Below, one piece after another: positions 43,278 through 55,426 of a stretch of 64,000 nucleotides of DNA. The DNA lies in NCBI GenBank assembly GCA_023630585.1, contig CM042543.1, positions 19,711,760 to 19,775,759 on the forward strand, read 5' to 3'. The first letter of the stretch is position 1. Each line of letters starts with the position of its first letter. Origin of the DNA: Cranoglanis bouderius (lineage: Eukaryota > Chordata > Actinopteri > Siluriformes > Cranoglanididae). Made by a program: the position numbers and the translations under genes. The notes under the pieces are model-generated. The model was given only the letters and a program-made list of their open reading frames with translations. It did no database searches and had not been told where the DNA came from.

Positions 43278-43992
43278 TGTTATGTACACGGAGGGAGGCA
43301 GGATGCATGTGCAGGGGAAAAGTCAGTTTATTAGGAACACAGGATTCGAAAGTAATGGAACACACAAAACAAAGGAAATAAATAGTAATCCCCAAAAAGG
43401 CAAGCAATAATCCAAAAGAGATAATCCACAAGGTAGTGATTCCAAAAGAGATAATCCACAAGGCAGTAATTCCAAAAGGCATAGAACAAGAAAAATGAAA
43501 CAAAACAAAACTGAAGCAACCGCATGAAACTAGACTATGGTCTATGAACTATGAACTACGAGCTAAGAGCTATGAGCTATGGTCTATGAGCTATGAGCTA
43601 TGAGCTAAGGGCGAGAGAAAGCGAGAAGGTAGCAGGCATACAGCACATGCTAGGACAAACTCTAATACTCTGCGTTCTGGCCGAAACGGGTAGAGGTTTA
43701 AATAACCAGAATAATCAAACACAAACGAGACACACCTGAAACTCATAATAACACATAAAATGGTAAACTAATGAACATACGAGGGCGGGGACATGATATG
43801 GACAGAGAACCAATAAACATTCAGAGGTGGAGACATGACATAAACCAAAACACAAGCACATGGCAATGAAAACATACGTGAGTCTATGAAGGCAGAAGTA
43901 AACTGCCGGCAGTCCTCAATGGTGGCGCGGAGAATGGAATGCGGAAGTGAGTCACGTCGCAAGCAACTCCAAGTGCGAGGGGATCTCTAACA
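43278..43992 (-). repeat. 5' LTR of the pol-less element
   Basis: 715 bp, from TGTTAGAGATCC at 43992 to CATAACA at 43278 on the minus strand. It holds the TATA-like box (43697), the GAGTATTAG block (43662-43670), the CTATGAG short-repeat block (about 43530-43608) and AATAAA (43327). Confidence 0.93.
43696..43704 (-). promoter_or_regulatory. TATA-like box in the 5' LTR
   Basis: ATTTAAACC on the minus strand, about 290 bp into the LTR. The conserved GAGTATTAG block lies about 27-35 bp downstream, where transcription would start. The same pairing of motifs occurs in the LTRs at 17.1 and 29.2 kb. Confidence 0.55.
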
Positions 43993-43997
43993 CACTG

Positions 43998-45225
43998 CTT
44001 GACTCTGTAGTATTCAGTTGTGGAAGAATAATAACTCATCACATCTGCTGTCACTACCAGGTTTTGGTACTTTAGGTAGGGAAATTTACCACACCGTTAA
44101 TCTTCACAAGATTATAAAAAACATCAGTGACCCATATTTTACAATGGGCAGCAAGTTATTTTTTCCCATCAAAAATGCAGATGATGTGCTTGGCCAGAAA
44201 TTTCAGTTTGGGTCTTATTTGGTTACAATACACATTTCCAGTTATGCTTTGTGAAGTTCAGATGTAGAATTTTGTGTGTTACTCTTAAGACGGGCTTATG
44301 TTATTAGAAAATACACAATTATTTCCTTTTTACCCCAGAATATTTTTTGTTAGAGAAAAGTTAAGTACTTTCTTCAATTGAGTGAAAAAGCTAGATAATA
44401 GTTTGTAATGTTTATTTTACTATTCAACTATTTTTGACTGTGCTCTTGAAGTATGCTAATAATCCAGGAATTGGCTGTACTTCTGTATCAGTTAAAATGG
44501 ATGATAGAAAGAGAGGACCAAAAGACCAAGGACCAAAAGTAATATGGTGTATGCTTAAATCACATGTTTGATTTTCAGTAATGACTCTTGAAGTCCAGCA
44601 GCAGATTTGGTGATGAAATCTCTGCCCTTGACTTCACAGGCATCACCTCTCATTGTGCAGCTCATTAACGATTCATCTAGTCTCATTAGAGAATGCAAGG
44701 ATACCATGGCTCAGTGACCATACATCAGATTGTGAATGGACAGCAGGTGAAACAGGTGTGAGTACTGGAGCTAAGACATGTCTTTGGTCTCAGGCCTAAT
44801 GGGAGATTATATGTTTCTGAATGCATTCTCCAGAATCACACTAATGTATGGAAAATAAAGAACACGTAACATTTACTTTGTCATTCTTAACTGTGGTGAC
44901 GTGATCCATTGTTTTAATTTTAGCCCTTTTTTAAGCTTATTATTTAGCAACTAAATATTATGTGCTATGAATTATTCATTAACTACAATAAAATCTAATA
45001 GTACAGGTATGTAATAATGAGAGTGAGGAATGTAAATGAGAACCTGCTGATGACTCCTGGGAATTTGTTTGAACAGTCACAGACAATGAGATAAATTTCA
45101 CAGGTTGTAGGTGAATATCACTGTCATCGGCATTATATCCAGAAACGTATACACACCACTGTGCACTATTGTCCTCCTTGTACCAATCAGCAATCAGCAA
45201 AAGAGGATATACTGAGCTAGGTAAC
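43998..45225. other. Unique noncoding DNA
   Basis: No exon or repeat ends were recognised. Confidence 0.55.
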
Positions 45226-45480
45226 ACACAGAAACAAGGAACAAGAGCAAAGTCAAACCAGGATAACTGTGGCAGAGAGAGACAGGCTTGGTAACATCAG
45301 AAATGCAAGTAAGCTGAGTGTATACTTCGCAACTGGTGCGTGACTGAGAGTCTCTTAAAAAGGGTGACTGTGGGTGTATGTGTGATTTAGAACAGGTGTG
45401 CATAATCAAAAGTCTGGTGATTGAGAATTATGCTGGTGTTTGACCTCTGTGTAGGTCAGCACTTGCTTTGTACTTTTGGG
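45226..45480 (-). mobile_element. Probable 3' LTR remnant of gypsy element 2
   Basis: The text resembles the layout of the gypsy 1 LTR (ACTTCGCAACTGGTGCGTGA, then a TTTTTAAGAG box on the minus strand, then GATTTAGAACAGGTGTGCAT and ATAATCAAAAG). Boundaries and target duplication could not be fixed. Confidence 0.45.
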
Positions 45481-45499
45481 TGACCTGCTCGAGACATTG

Positions 45500-47215
45500 G
45501 TGGGTGTTTTCCCAGGTCTGCTCACTCAACTGAAACTAGTCATTCACAGCTGGTGAGTCGGTAGGACTAGTGTTCCAGGGGAACAAAGGGTGCTGGTACT
45601 TGAGTTGAGTGAGTGGCTGAGTGGTGCAGGGAGTTTTGGGCATACTCCGCCCATGGCAAGAACTGGGCCCAATCATCCGGGTTGGAGGTGAAGAATGTGC
45701 AGAGGACCTGGCCGATCTCCTGGTTCGCTCACTCAACCTGGCTGTTGGCTTGTGAGTGATACCCAACTGTTGTATGCTTACGGTCACCCCCTGTTTCTCC
45801 ATGAAGCTGGCCCACGGGAAGTGAACTGCAGGCCCTGGTCACTGTCCTCTGGGATCCTGAAGTATTGGAACACATGGTTGAAAAGAAATTCTGCCATAGC
45901 ACTGGCAGAGGGGAGGCCAGGTAGTGGGATAAGGCGCATGGACTTTGAGAAGCGGTTGATGACTACTAAGATTGTGGTGTTACCTTGTGATTCTAGCAGA
46001 TTAGTGAGAAAATTGATCACCAGGTGTGACCAGGGCCATTGGGGTGTAGGCAGGAGCTTACCAGTGGGCAGGGTTCTGCAGCACTTTGGCTTGGGCAGTG
46101 GCAGTAGAGGAAGGTACAGCACAGTGCTGTATATTCCTGCAGTAGATAGTAGGTGCGCTGGGTTCCCAGGTGGCTGGTCACAACAGAGGTGTGGGCCCAG
46201 GTAATAAGTCTGGTTCTCAGGTGGATAGGGACAAAGAGTTAATTCAGAGGGCTTGAATTGGGAAACTGTTGCCGGGGGATGTGAGAGATGGTCCAATCCA
46301 GTTGCCAGTCAATAGCACCCATGATGCAGGTGTTTTTGGAGCCTGGACAATAGGACAGGGTAAACTGAAATCAGACAAAGAAGAGGGATCAGTGAGCTTG
46401 CTGGGGGTTCAGGCGCTTGGCAGTTTTGAGGTTCCTAGGTTCCTGTGGTCAGCATAGATTGTAAATGGATGTTCAGCCCCCTTAAGCCAGTGCTGCCACT
46501 CAGAGCTAGGTTGAGGGCCAACAGCTCCTGGTTCCCAATGTCATAATTTTACTCAGCAGGGGACAGCTTCCTAGAGAAAAAAAAGTGATAGGATGGAGCT
46601 TGGGCTTAACACTGAGAAAGAATAGCCCTGACTCCCATCTCAGAGCCATCTACTTCCACAGTGAAGGGCCTTGATTGATCTGAGTGCTTGAGAATTGGAG
46701 CTGTGATTTAAGCAATCTTTAGCTGAGTCAGAGCCTGTTTGGCTGTGGGGTTCCACAAGAGGTGCTTGGGGCTTCCTCGTAGCAGCAATGTGAGGGGGTG
46801 AGCGTTGGAGCTGAAGCCCTGGATGAAGCGTTAGTAAACATTTGAAAGCCTAGGAACCGTTGTAGGTCCTTGATCATCTGGGGCTTGGGCCAGTCAATGA
46901 CAGCAGCCATGTTAGACATGAGGAGGAGTTGACCAGGATGTCATCAATATAGGCCATTACATATTTCCCCAGCATGTCCCTCAGGACATCATTACTCAGG
47001 CACTGGAACACAGAGGTGGTGCTAGAGAGCCCATATGGCATCACGTAGTACTCATAGTGGCCAGAGCTGCTGCTTCCATTTGTCCCCCTCACAAATACAC
47101 ACCACTTTGGAGGTCGAGCTTGGTGAAGAACTGGGTGGAGCTGCTTGTTTTCCATTCATTCCCCTCACAAAAACGAACCACTTTCGAGGTCAAGCTTGGT
47201 GAAGAACTTGCCTTT
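45500..47215 (-). pseudogene. Ty3/gypsy pol pseudogene (element 2)
   Basis: The minus strand, in order: RT (47155-46874) with SSGHYEYYVMPYGLSS and the intact catalytic YIDD (VMAYIDDILVNSS); RNase H-like text (about 46780-46440, broken); and integrase core (46296-45784) with HLVINFLTNL, ILVVINRFSKSMRLIPLP and DQGLQFTSR. The first catalytic Asp of the core is Asn here. Gag, protease and the 5' LTR are missing, and stops and frameshifts are frequent. It is a separate, older copy than element 1. A local 80-bp tandem duplication (about 47074-47212) repeats the RT start. Confidence 0.85.
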
Positions 47216-47230
47216 CATTAAACTGCTGTT

Positions 47231-50200
47231 GAAGGTGTTTATGAGATCTGTGGTCGCTTGTTGGTTGATTTCATGTGTAGTGATCTCCTGTCTAAAACAA
47301 ATGGTGTTGTCACAGATGAGTTTAAAATAATAATGAGCTTAAATGAATGCATATAGCCCTGGTGCTGGAAATAGCTTGGGATTCTTTTATTTGATGTCAG
47401 TGTAGTCAGACATTGGCTTTTTGTGAGCTTAAAAAAAGCTTGTTGCTTGGAGAAAGTGTATGCAGTGTATGTATATATTGATGTGCAATATAGGCACAAG
47501 GCACAATATAAGCAAAGCTTGAAATGGAGATAACAAAATGACTAGAACACTCGTTTCAAATTAATTGACATATACATAAAATTAGAAAAATGTTCTATGT
47601 TAATGCTGGATCAGGCTACACAAATACAAATAAGTTTGTCTTTCATAAACTCGTAGCTGTAAAAATCTCATATGCCAATTTATGATTAGCCTCCATTTCA
47701 TGGCATCTGGTTTTAAACAGCTTTGCCTTGTACAGTTTCAACACATTTACTGTTTAAGAGACCTGGAATTGGAAATTTTACTTGTATTACTTTATGTTCT
47801 ATTATTTATTATACTAATTTAATAAAAGTAAGAAAAGGGGGTATAATTACAAAAATACATATATGAAATTGGAAAGTACTTACTTTTAACTAAACTGGAT
47901 CAGTTTGTAAAAAAATATATTTTTTAATTTACTATTTTATTTTGTTTACTACTATTATTTTATTTTACTATTATTTACGATTTTATTTTTATTCTAATTA
48001 ACCTCCCTGCCACAAAGTCCAATATATGACTTATTACAGGATGAGACCAGTTCTGAAGCAGAAGATACTTGGCATCTCAGGTTTGCTTTCAAATCACAAC
48101 TCTCAGCTTGGGTTACGTTCCACAGGGGAAACGATTGTAAATAACAAAAAGGATTCATTGAGTGGCATATGAGTGTAGCTGTCTGGTAATGAGCGAGAAT
48201 TAGGCAGGAGGTGGAAAAAGTCTCAATTTTCTCAGAAGCAGCATGACACCTGCCCTTGTCCTAATTGGTCAAGGTGTTTCACCTTAATCCATTGGAGGCT
48301 AAAACCTGAGTTGGCTCCAAAGTTCTATCTGAGATGGGATAAAGATAAAGGTAGGATAAAGATAAAAAGTGGGCCTCTGCCAAAGCATTAATCCAGTTAG
48401 AGAGCTTAAGGAAACCCCCAAAACTCTGTGTTGAATTTTGGAATGAGACTTTAGAGGCCTCTTGTTGCATTCAAGGGAAGGATTTACTCCCTTGATCTTC
48501 ATTTGACAGAGGAAGTCACTATCTATAGGTTGACTCTTGGGGTTAGGCTTGTAGTTGGTGAAGTTAGAAAACTGACTCGGAAACTGTTGTTATATTTATA
48601 AGGTTTTAGTCCATTCATGAAAACAGCAGGCTATAACTCTCATGGTATAACAAAGCTCTGTAAATATGTTGACTGGAGGTTGTACAAGATCACTGAAAAT
48701 ATGGTGGGTAACATTAAGAATTCTCAAAACATAACAGGAAGGCTCTTCAGTGTAACTATTACAGAATCATTACAGTAATTATAGATTTTTTATTTACAGT
48801 AATTATAGATTTTTATATACAGTGAGGTTTTATTTAATATAAAATGTGTTTCTTTGTCTATAGAGCTTTACCTGCAAATATTACATTACATCTCAAAACA
48901 AATAAGATCTTTACTCAAATATATTCACAGCTTGGAGCTTTATAAAAATCATTTTAACAGTATTTCAGTTATTGTTCTACAAATATTAAAACCTTATATG
49001 ATCCACTGAATACTTTATGTAAATCCACCATAATAATGCAAAAATAAGTTTAAAGTTGTTATGGCCTATGGCCTTTTTCTTTTGCTGCACAGATCTGAAT
49101 TACATGTCAGAAGAAATACCCCAAAGAACAGTCTGATTAAGCATCCTTCTCTAAGGGCTCTAATCTGAGATACCTCCAGAAGGCATTTTACATCCACCAT
49201 TGCTTAGCATATAGAGTAGATATTGCTATGTTTTTGATTAAAGTCTACTTTGTCCTCTAGCACCTGTTAAAACGGTGAAACCTTGAAGGTTTGAAATGGA
49301 ACGCTAGCACTGTCCCAATGCTCACAGGTTTGAGGAGTTGAATAGCATGGTTAATAGTTTCATTCCTTGAGACACGGGAGGCCCAGTGGAATAATGTTAT
49401 TATAGATCAAGCATACAAAGTGAGAATGAAGTATGTGTTGGTGTATGTGGGGCAAAGCTTGGAGCTTGATGGGTTGTACATAAACGAGAGTTTACTAACA
49501 CATAATCGTTCACACACAGCAGAACACTGGTTTGTGAACTATCCGTGCATGTAGAGCCATTGCTTGACTCTGTTGAATTGTATGCCGCCTATCAGACACA
49601 AATGCAACAATTGTCCAATGATCTTCACCTAAAACAACATTATCTTACAGACAATTAGTATACTGTCTTTTACTGTAACCAATTACCTACAGAGGATTAT
49701 GCTTTGTTTGGTGTAATATGTTAAACAGGATGGACTAAAGCAATTCTCTTACTTAGCTGTATCCCAGGGCCATGCCAAAAAAAATCTCTCTCTCAATTCA
49801 TTATACAGTGGAAGAGAAGGGCTTAGTGTGACACCCCTGAACATGTGTAAACAGTAAAATGTGCATTTAATTCTTGTGGATAGACTGCAAGGGGCAAGAG
49901 TTTGATCCAAGCTCTTTGATGTAAGGAAAAATAATTTGAAAATCATGACTTATACTGGACCATAAAGTCTTTACTTTTATAGTCATGATGAGAAGATCAT
50001 GACCTGGGTTATTGTGAAACTTGTGAATATTGATGCTGGCATAGCAAATATTAGTTTAATATGAGGTACAATATTTTTATATAATGCTTTAATTCGATTC
50101 AGGCCTAATTACAGTGCTGTATACACCTGGCATATGCATGCAATACCATATTCCAGTATTTGTAATGCCTTGGCCCAAAGATCAAAGGCACTGCTTTTGA

Positions 50201-50643
50201 TGGTATTTGGCATCAGGAAGTCTTGACTGGTGCATAAATGAGATTAGAAAAGCCTCCTGAACTAAAAAGCATTGCTCTCGATCTCAACACACCTAGCCAC
50301 AATAACACATGGCAGTTTTAAACAGATTATATTTAAATGTATTATTCTTTTTTAGAATCAAATTAATTATAAAAGTATTTCTTCTACTTCCTTCCTTCAT
50401 GGCCATATGTACTGTGTGTCTTGATGAACACATGGCAAGTATGGAATCATAATTTGATGCGCTATTTTAGGACTGATGTTGTTATTCTTGATCATATACA
50501 GTATATAATACTGTACATTATGAATACTGAGCCACTGGGTGAAATGGTGCAATCGCTTGTGTATGTTTTAGTATTGTATGCATAATGAACTTAGAAGTGT
50601 TACTGGAGTTTTGTTCAGATTCATAATTATAAATGTGTTCCAT

Positions 50644-50675
<32 letters not shown>

Positions 50676-51899
50676 AAGAAACCATAGCCAGGCTGCAGCA
50701 TGTTCCCGGAACTTCAATAATTTGTTAAAATTTCAGAATTCAGCTGTAATTATTTTCAGAAAGATTCCAGTAGCATAGAAGGGGGAACATTAAATCTGAA
50801 TGTACGATTTGGCAGCGTCTCCCTAAAATCTGTGAATAAGCTGCAGTCCAAGTAAAGACACTGAGATACTCTGATTAGCCTAGATTATAGCTGAAACCTG
50901 ATGTCTTTTGCCAACATGATTACAAGACAGACCAAATGCTGAATGAAAAAAAAAAAAAATCAACTTTAGTTGGCAAAACAGACAAGTGAATAAGAATGAG
51001 TTAATCAGAGATCAGCAAAATAATATGTTCATTTTCTCTGCTTGGTATGTAGCTTAAACAGGAGTGCTATATGTGGCTGTGTTCATTTTTAAATTACCAT
51101 TAAAGATTTTTTCGCAGTGAGCTAGAAACTCAGAATGCAGATTGTCTTGCTAAAGAGATAGCCTTAATATGTTGGTATATAGATGAGGTATGACAGTACA
51201 TCTTTCATGAATTACCCTGTGTGTTGATTTATTGTTAATAGCCATCCAACTTTCACAGTCATGTGTGGGAAAGATTAAGTTTAAGATTTAAAACTTTACA
51301 TTTCCAGAATCTTTATCTCACTTTAATGTCAGCAGCTTTAAACAATGCTTTCGTTTCAGGATGATAAATTGCACCTTGTGTTAAACAAAACCAACCTATT
51401 GATAAAACCAACCACAACACTGCATAGTTGTTGGCCTACTTATTCTTAAACTAACTGTCAGCGTCAGGATCAGATAGTTCAGCACGACATACTTCAGTCT
51501 CTGGGGTGGACATCAAGGATCAAATTACATCGCCCAGCATGAGCTGAAATGATAACCCTGATGCCAGCGAGGATAAATCAGAATCTAAACTGTGCCCTAC
51601 TAAAATGGCCCTTTTGATTACTTCTCCAATAAGTGACATTTCCTTTCCCCATGCCTATTTCAAAACATGTATTTCCCCCGTGGTATTTGGCTGTGCAGAT
51701 GCCTTGCTTAACACTTGGTTCTATGTGACCCAAATGTCTGCTCTTTTTAAGCCCTCCCAGACACAGTAAATGATTGTATTGGTATTCATGAGATTTTTTT
51801 TTCCAGCCTGGCATTTGTGACTGAAGTTTATTATTATACACATACATAGTGCCTAATAAACAAGCATAACAGGGTACATGATGTAAAAATATATAATAT
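47231..51899. other. Unique noncoding DNA
   Basis: The longest repeat-poor stretch of the window. A T-run lies at 50645-50674 and an A-run near 50947. Small ORFs show no protein features. 51470-51790 is less AT-rich and non-repetitive, possibly a conserved noncoding element (an impression only). Confidence 0.5.
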
Positions 51900-52560
51900 C
51901 AGTGCCCTCCAAGATTTTGTTTGGCACCCGTAATGAATATCAGCAAAAAATAATACTATATAGACAGAGAAACATGCAACATGTGACATTTTGAGTTCAA
52001 ACATTTTATAGTGTTTTATGATTAAAAAAAAAATGCAATGCATTTTCCTCCCCTTTATAAAACACTAATTTTAGTCTCCTCAATATTTTGTGATGCCAGC
52101 CCTAGAGAGAGGATCTCCCTATAACCTCTAACAAGAGACACTTGTAGTGCGACCACTCATACATGCAGGACTTTTGAGGCTCCTTAATATTCTTAGTTTT
52201 GTGCAAATGGATGTTCACTTCAGTTCTGGTTTTCAGCAGGGTTCAAATGTGGAGATTCAGATGGTCATTGAAATACATTGACTTTGTGTTTGTTTATTCA
52301 TTTCTGTGTTGTTTGGATCATCATCTTGTTGAAAGCTCTATGGCCAAGTCGGAACCTCCTGGAAGATACAATCATGTTTCAGGCTGAAATACTGTATCCT
52401 GGTACTTTCATACTGTATCCTGGTAATTGATGAAGTCATCAGTCTTCACAAGAATCCCTGAACTAGCCACGGAACAGCCCAAAAGCATCAATGATTCACC
52501 ATCACTTTCTACAGTGGGCATCAGCTGCTTTTCCTTGAAGGCAGTCCCCTTTTGTCACCA
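51900..52560 (-). mobile_element. Degraded Tc1-like element
   Basis: Begins CAGTGCCCTCCAAGATTTTG, then GGCACCCGTAATGAATATCA, the terminal text of a fish Tc1 family. About 52080-52350 carries text of the same family read on the minus strand (plus-strand phrases TTTTGTGATGCCAGCCCT, GGATCATCATCTTGTTGAAA). No open frame and no right end were found. Confidence 0.55.
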
Positions 52561-53547
52561 AACTGAAAAAAAAAAAAGTTGTTGTTGTTTTATTTATTTA
52601 TTTATTATTAAATTTAATATGAATGCTATGTCTGTGGAAACACTGGAATAAAACCCAGAGGTAGAAATGCCAGCACTGTCAGCATATCATGAATAAATTC
52701 TGTTAATGTATGTTAATGCACATGGTCTTTCTTTGTCCCACGGGCTTCATATCTAATCACTTGCACATGCTTGCATGAAAGTAAAAATGTCCCACTGGTA
52801 TGACTTTTTTGCTGCATCCCGTGGGATCCCAGGCCTGATGTAGATCCCTTGTCTCAACCAGAATCCCTGTGAATCTTTCGTATTTGGTTACATCCGAATT
52901 ACTGAGTTAACAGTTTACAAGGTAATAAAGATTTACTAAATAGGCTTGCCAAATGAACTGCCACTGGCAACTACGGACGCTAGGGCAATGAGAAAATGAT
53001 TTTAACTCAAGAGACAGTAGCCTACAATGGATCATTTCTGGTGCTTTGTAAGATGTTTTCTTACAAAGTCACCTCATTTATTGCATGGACGTTACTATGC
53101 TTATTAAAAGGGAGAATGATTCTTTAAGCTCACCCAGTAAGCTGGGATTGATTTTAAAAAGTCAATGTTTATTCTCAGCTCCAGAGAATGGATCCCATAT
53201 ACATTATTATGTACATTGTCAAAATAGACATGTCAAATGTCATTTAGCTCAACAGGTGCAAACTGCAGGCAATTTTTGTTCAACATTCACCAAATTTGGC
53301 TGACATGATCTCACAACTAATCTCCACAAAAGTTATCAGAAGGTTTTTTGATATTCAAAAGCATTTGTCTGTAACTTGCAAACAAATTTGACAGCAAACC
53401 CCCAAACAGCAAGTGAGGCCATATCTCTACAACAGCTTGATATAGCAATATGAAACTATGAAAGGCCATTTCATTTCATGTCATTTGAGAACTAGGGTTT
53501 TTTTTTATTTTGGTTAACTAGGTTTTTGTTTTGCAGGTACCACCTGA
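52561..53547. other. Unique noncoding DNA
   Basis: Nothing recognisable. About 53411-53470 (AGTGAGGCCATATCTCTACA) faintly resembles 56804-56860 on the far side of the DIRS copy. Confidence 0.45.
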
Positions 53548-53640
53548 GGGATTGAGACAATAGATCCCTGTGAACGGGAATCTCCCAGGGAGTGCTGTCT
53601 AGCAGAGATACTATCTCAGAGAACCATATACGAGAAGGAC
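53548..53640. repeat. Direct repeat flanking the DIRS recombinase (outer copy)
   Basis: A near copy of 54655-54760 (TTGAGACAATAGATCCCTG, then CTCCCAGGGAGTG, then CAGCAGAGATA). In the canonical DIRS order this segment belongs before the recombinase, so its presence after it marks a rearrangement. Confidence 0.8.
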
Positions 53641-53649
53641 AAACTGTAA

Positions 53650-54597
53650 TACTGAATGAATGCGTATGACGTAGACCACCCTGCTGCAGCACACACATCC
53701 TGTAAGGGTACCCCTTAGAAAAAGCCTTTGAGGAGGCAACCCCCCCTAGTGGAATGAGCCCCTATGCCCAGAGACGTAGCGAGACTGCGTGCCTCAAGCA
53801 ATAGATATTGCTTCCACTATCCAAATAGAGATGCACTGCTTTGACGCAGCATCACATCTACCGTCACTGCCAAGCAGACCAGCAACTGCTACGACTTACA
53901 CCACTGGCCGGAGCGGTGGACATAAGTACAGAGAGCCCTTACCGGACACAGTAGGTGCAATCTCTCTTGTTCTGGTGTGAGGAACGGAGGAGGGCAGAAA
54001 GCCTGCAACACTACCGGCTGGGCAGCAGACGTAGGTACTTAGGAATTATCCGGCCTAGGATCTAGGGAGGCATTGGCTACCAGGGGCAAAGTCAAGGCAG
54101 GAAGGTGCAACAGAGAGAGCTTGTAGATCTCCTACTCACTTGAGAGATGTCAGGGCCAGCAGAAGAGCTACCTTTAGAGCCAGAATCTTCTCTGAGGCTG
54201 ACTCTAAGGACTCAAATGGGGCACCTGATGGACCTTCCAGGACCACAGAAAGGTCCCAGGAAGGTATGCGTGGTCTGCAGATGGGCCTCAGCCGTATGAT
54301 GCCATGCATAAACCTTGAAGTTAGAGGACGTTGCCCCACAGAGGCTCCATCAATAGGGGTGTGAGTGGCAGAAATGGCGGTCACATAGACCGTAATTGTA
54401 AAAGGAGCCAACCCTGCTGAGAAACGTTCCTGTAAGGACTCCAGGACTGTAGCTATTTTACTGGGTTCCACTGGTGTTCCTCACACCACAAAAAAAAAGT
54501 TGCCACTTGAATGCATACAATTTTCTCAGGGATGGTGCTCTAGCATTTAACAGGGTCTCTACAACCTCGGTTGAGAGACTGGAATCTATGAGCTGCT
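53650..54597 (-). pseudogene. DIRS tyrosine recombinase pseudogene
   Basis: The minus strand starts SSLSTEVVETLLNARAPS-like text. The N-terminal domain follows (54471-54136: ATVLESLQERFSAGLAPFTI, VILEG/VVLEGPSGAPFESLES, LALKVALLLALTSLK), then the C-terminal domain with RLHLLCPVRALCTYV, QLLVC and the catalytic AHSTRGVASS box (about 53736-53765), then LQQGGLRHTHSF. The order gag-RT-RNase H-recombinase is typical for DIRS elements. Stops and frame changes interrupt it. Confidence 0.85.
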
Positions 54598-54846
54598 GCC
54601 CCTCAGGGGCCAGAGCACAGTTTCCATAGTTCCGGCCGAAGGTGATAAATCAACCCTCTGGCTTGAGACAATAGATCCCTGCAAATGGGAAACTCCCAGG
54701 GAGTGCCATCCAGCAGAGATATTATCTCCGGGAACCAAATCCAAGCTGGCCAATCCGGTGCTACTAGCAGCAGATGTAGCATGATCTTGGAGAACTCTTG
54801 CTAGAGCCTGTGAGAGCAGAGCAATCAAGGGAAAGGCATACAGACA

Positions 54847-55377
54847 TCACCTCAGCCACGTGTGTACCATGGCATCCAGCCTTAATGGTGCGGGAGGGGT
54901 GAGGGTGAACCACAGCCGATGGTGTGTCATCTCCTCGGAGGTGAACACATCCAGCTCTGCTTGGCCGAACCTCTGCCACATGGATTCCGCCACTTGTGGA
55001 TGGAGCCTCCAATCCCCGGGCCTCAGCCCCTGCCTCAACAGGATGTCTGCCGCCACATTCTGGTTGCCCAGAATGTACATTGCACTCACTGACAAAAACT
55101 TTCCCTCCACCCAGAGAAGAATTTGTTGTGCCTGCCTGCACAGGGGGCGCGAACGTAACCCTCCCTGGTGCTTGATATATGAGACCACCACAGTATTGTC
55201 TGTCACGACTAACACATGGTGACTTCTCAACTGAGGATGAAAGAATTTCAGTGCTAGGAATACGGCCCGCATCTCCAGGCAATTTATATGCCACTCTAGA
55301 TGAGGGCTGCTCCAGAAACCGTGAACTGGATGGCCATCTAAGACTGCGCCCCAGCCTGTGAGGGAGGCATCTGTCAT
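54847..55377 (-). CDS. DIRS RNase H domain, open frame in a dead element
   Basis: A 176-codon open frame beginning MTDASLTGWGAVLDGHPVHG. It retains the RNase H acidic residues in context (TDAS, EMRAVFLAL, VVTDNTVVVSYI, NVAADILLR) and continues with text found after RNase H in DIRS elements. RNase H removes the RNA strand after reverse transcription. The frame upstream (RT) and downstream (recombinase) is broken, so this is a preserved domain, not a functional gene. Confidence 0.8.
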   Translation of the reverse strand: MTDASLTGWGAVLDGHPVHGFWSSPHLEWHINCLEMRAVFLALKFFHPQLRSHHVLVVTDNTVVVSYIKHQGGLRSRPLCRQAQQILLWVEGKFLSVSAMYILGNQNVAADILLRQGLRPGDWRLHPQVAESMWQRFGQAELDVFTSEEMTHHRLWFTLTPPAPLRLDAMVHTWLR

Positions 55378-55426
55378 AAAGAGACGCCTCTAGAGTGTGA
55401 CCCGAGGCTAGAAATCGGGGGCACCT

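Larger units (their letters stand above)
39936..43992 (-). mobile_element. Complete pol-less LTR retrotransposon with gag-like ORF
   Basis: 4057 bp bounded by two LTRs (708 and 715 bp) that start TGTTA and end TAACA, with the exact 5-bp duplication CACTG at 39931-39935 and 43993-43997. On the minus strand the order is LTR, leader, gag-like ORF, overlapping 727-codon repeat-rich ORF, polypurine tract, LTR. No protease, reverse transcriptase, RNase H or integrase text is present. The two LTRs differ by only a few percent by eye, so insertion is fairly recent. Structurally it is like the nonautonomous elements called LARD or TR-GAG. Confidence 0.92.

Noticed and set aside
45695..46204. 169-codon plus-strand ORF
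   Set aside because: It lies opposite the integrase text of the decayed gypsy element 2 and has no features of its own.
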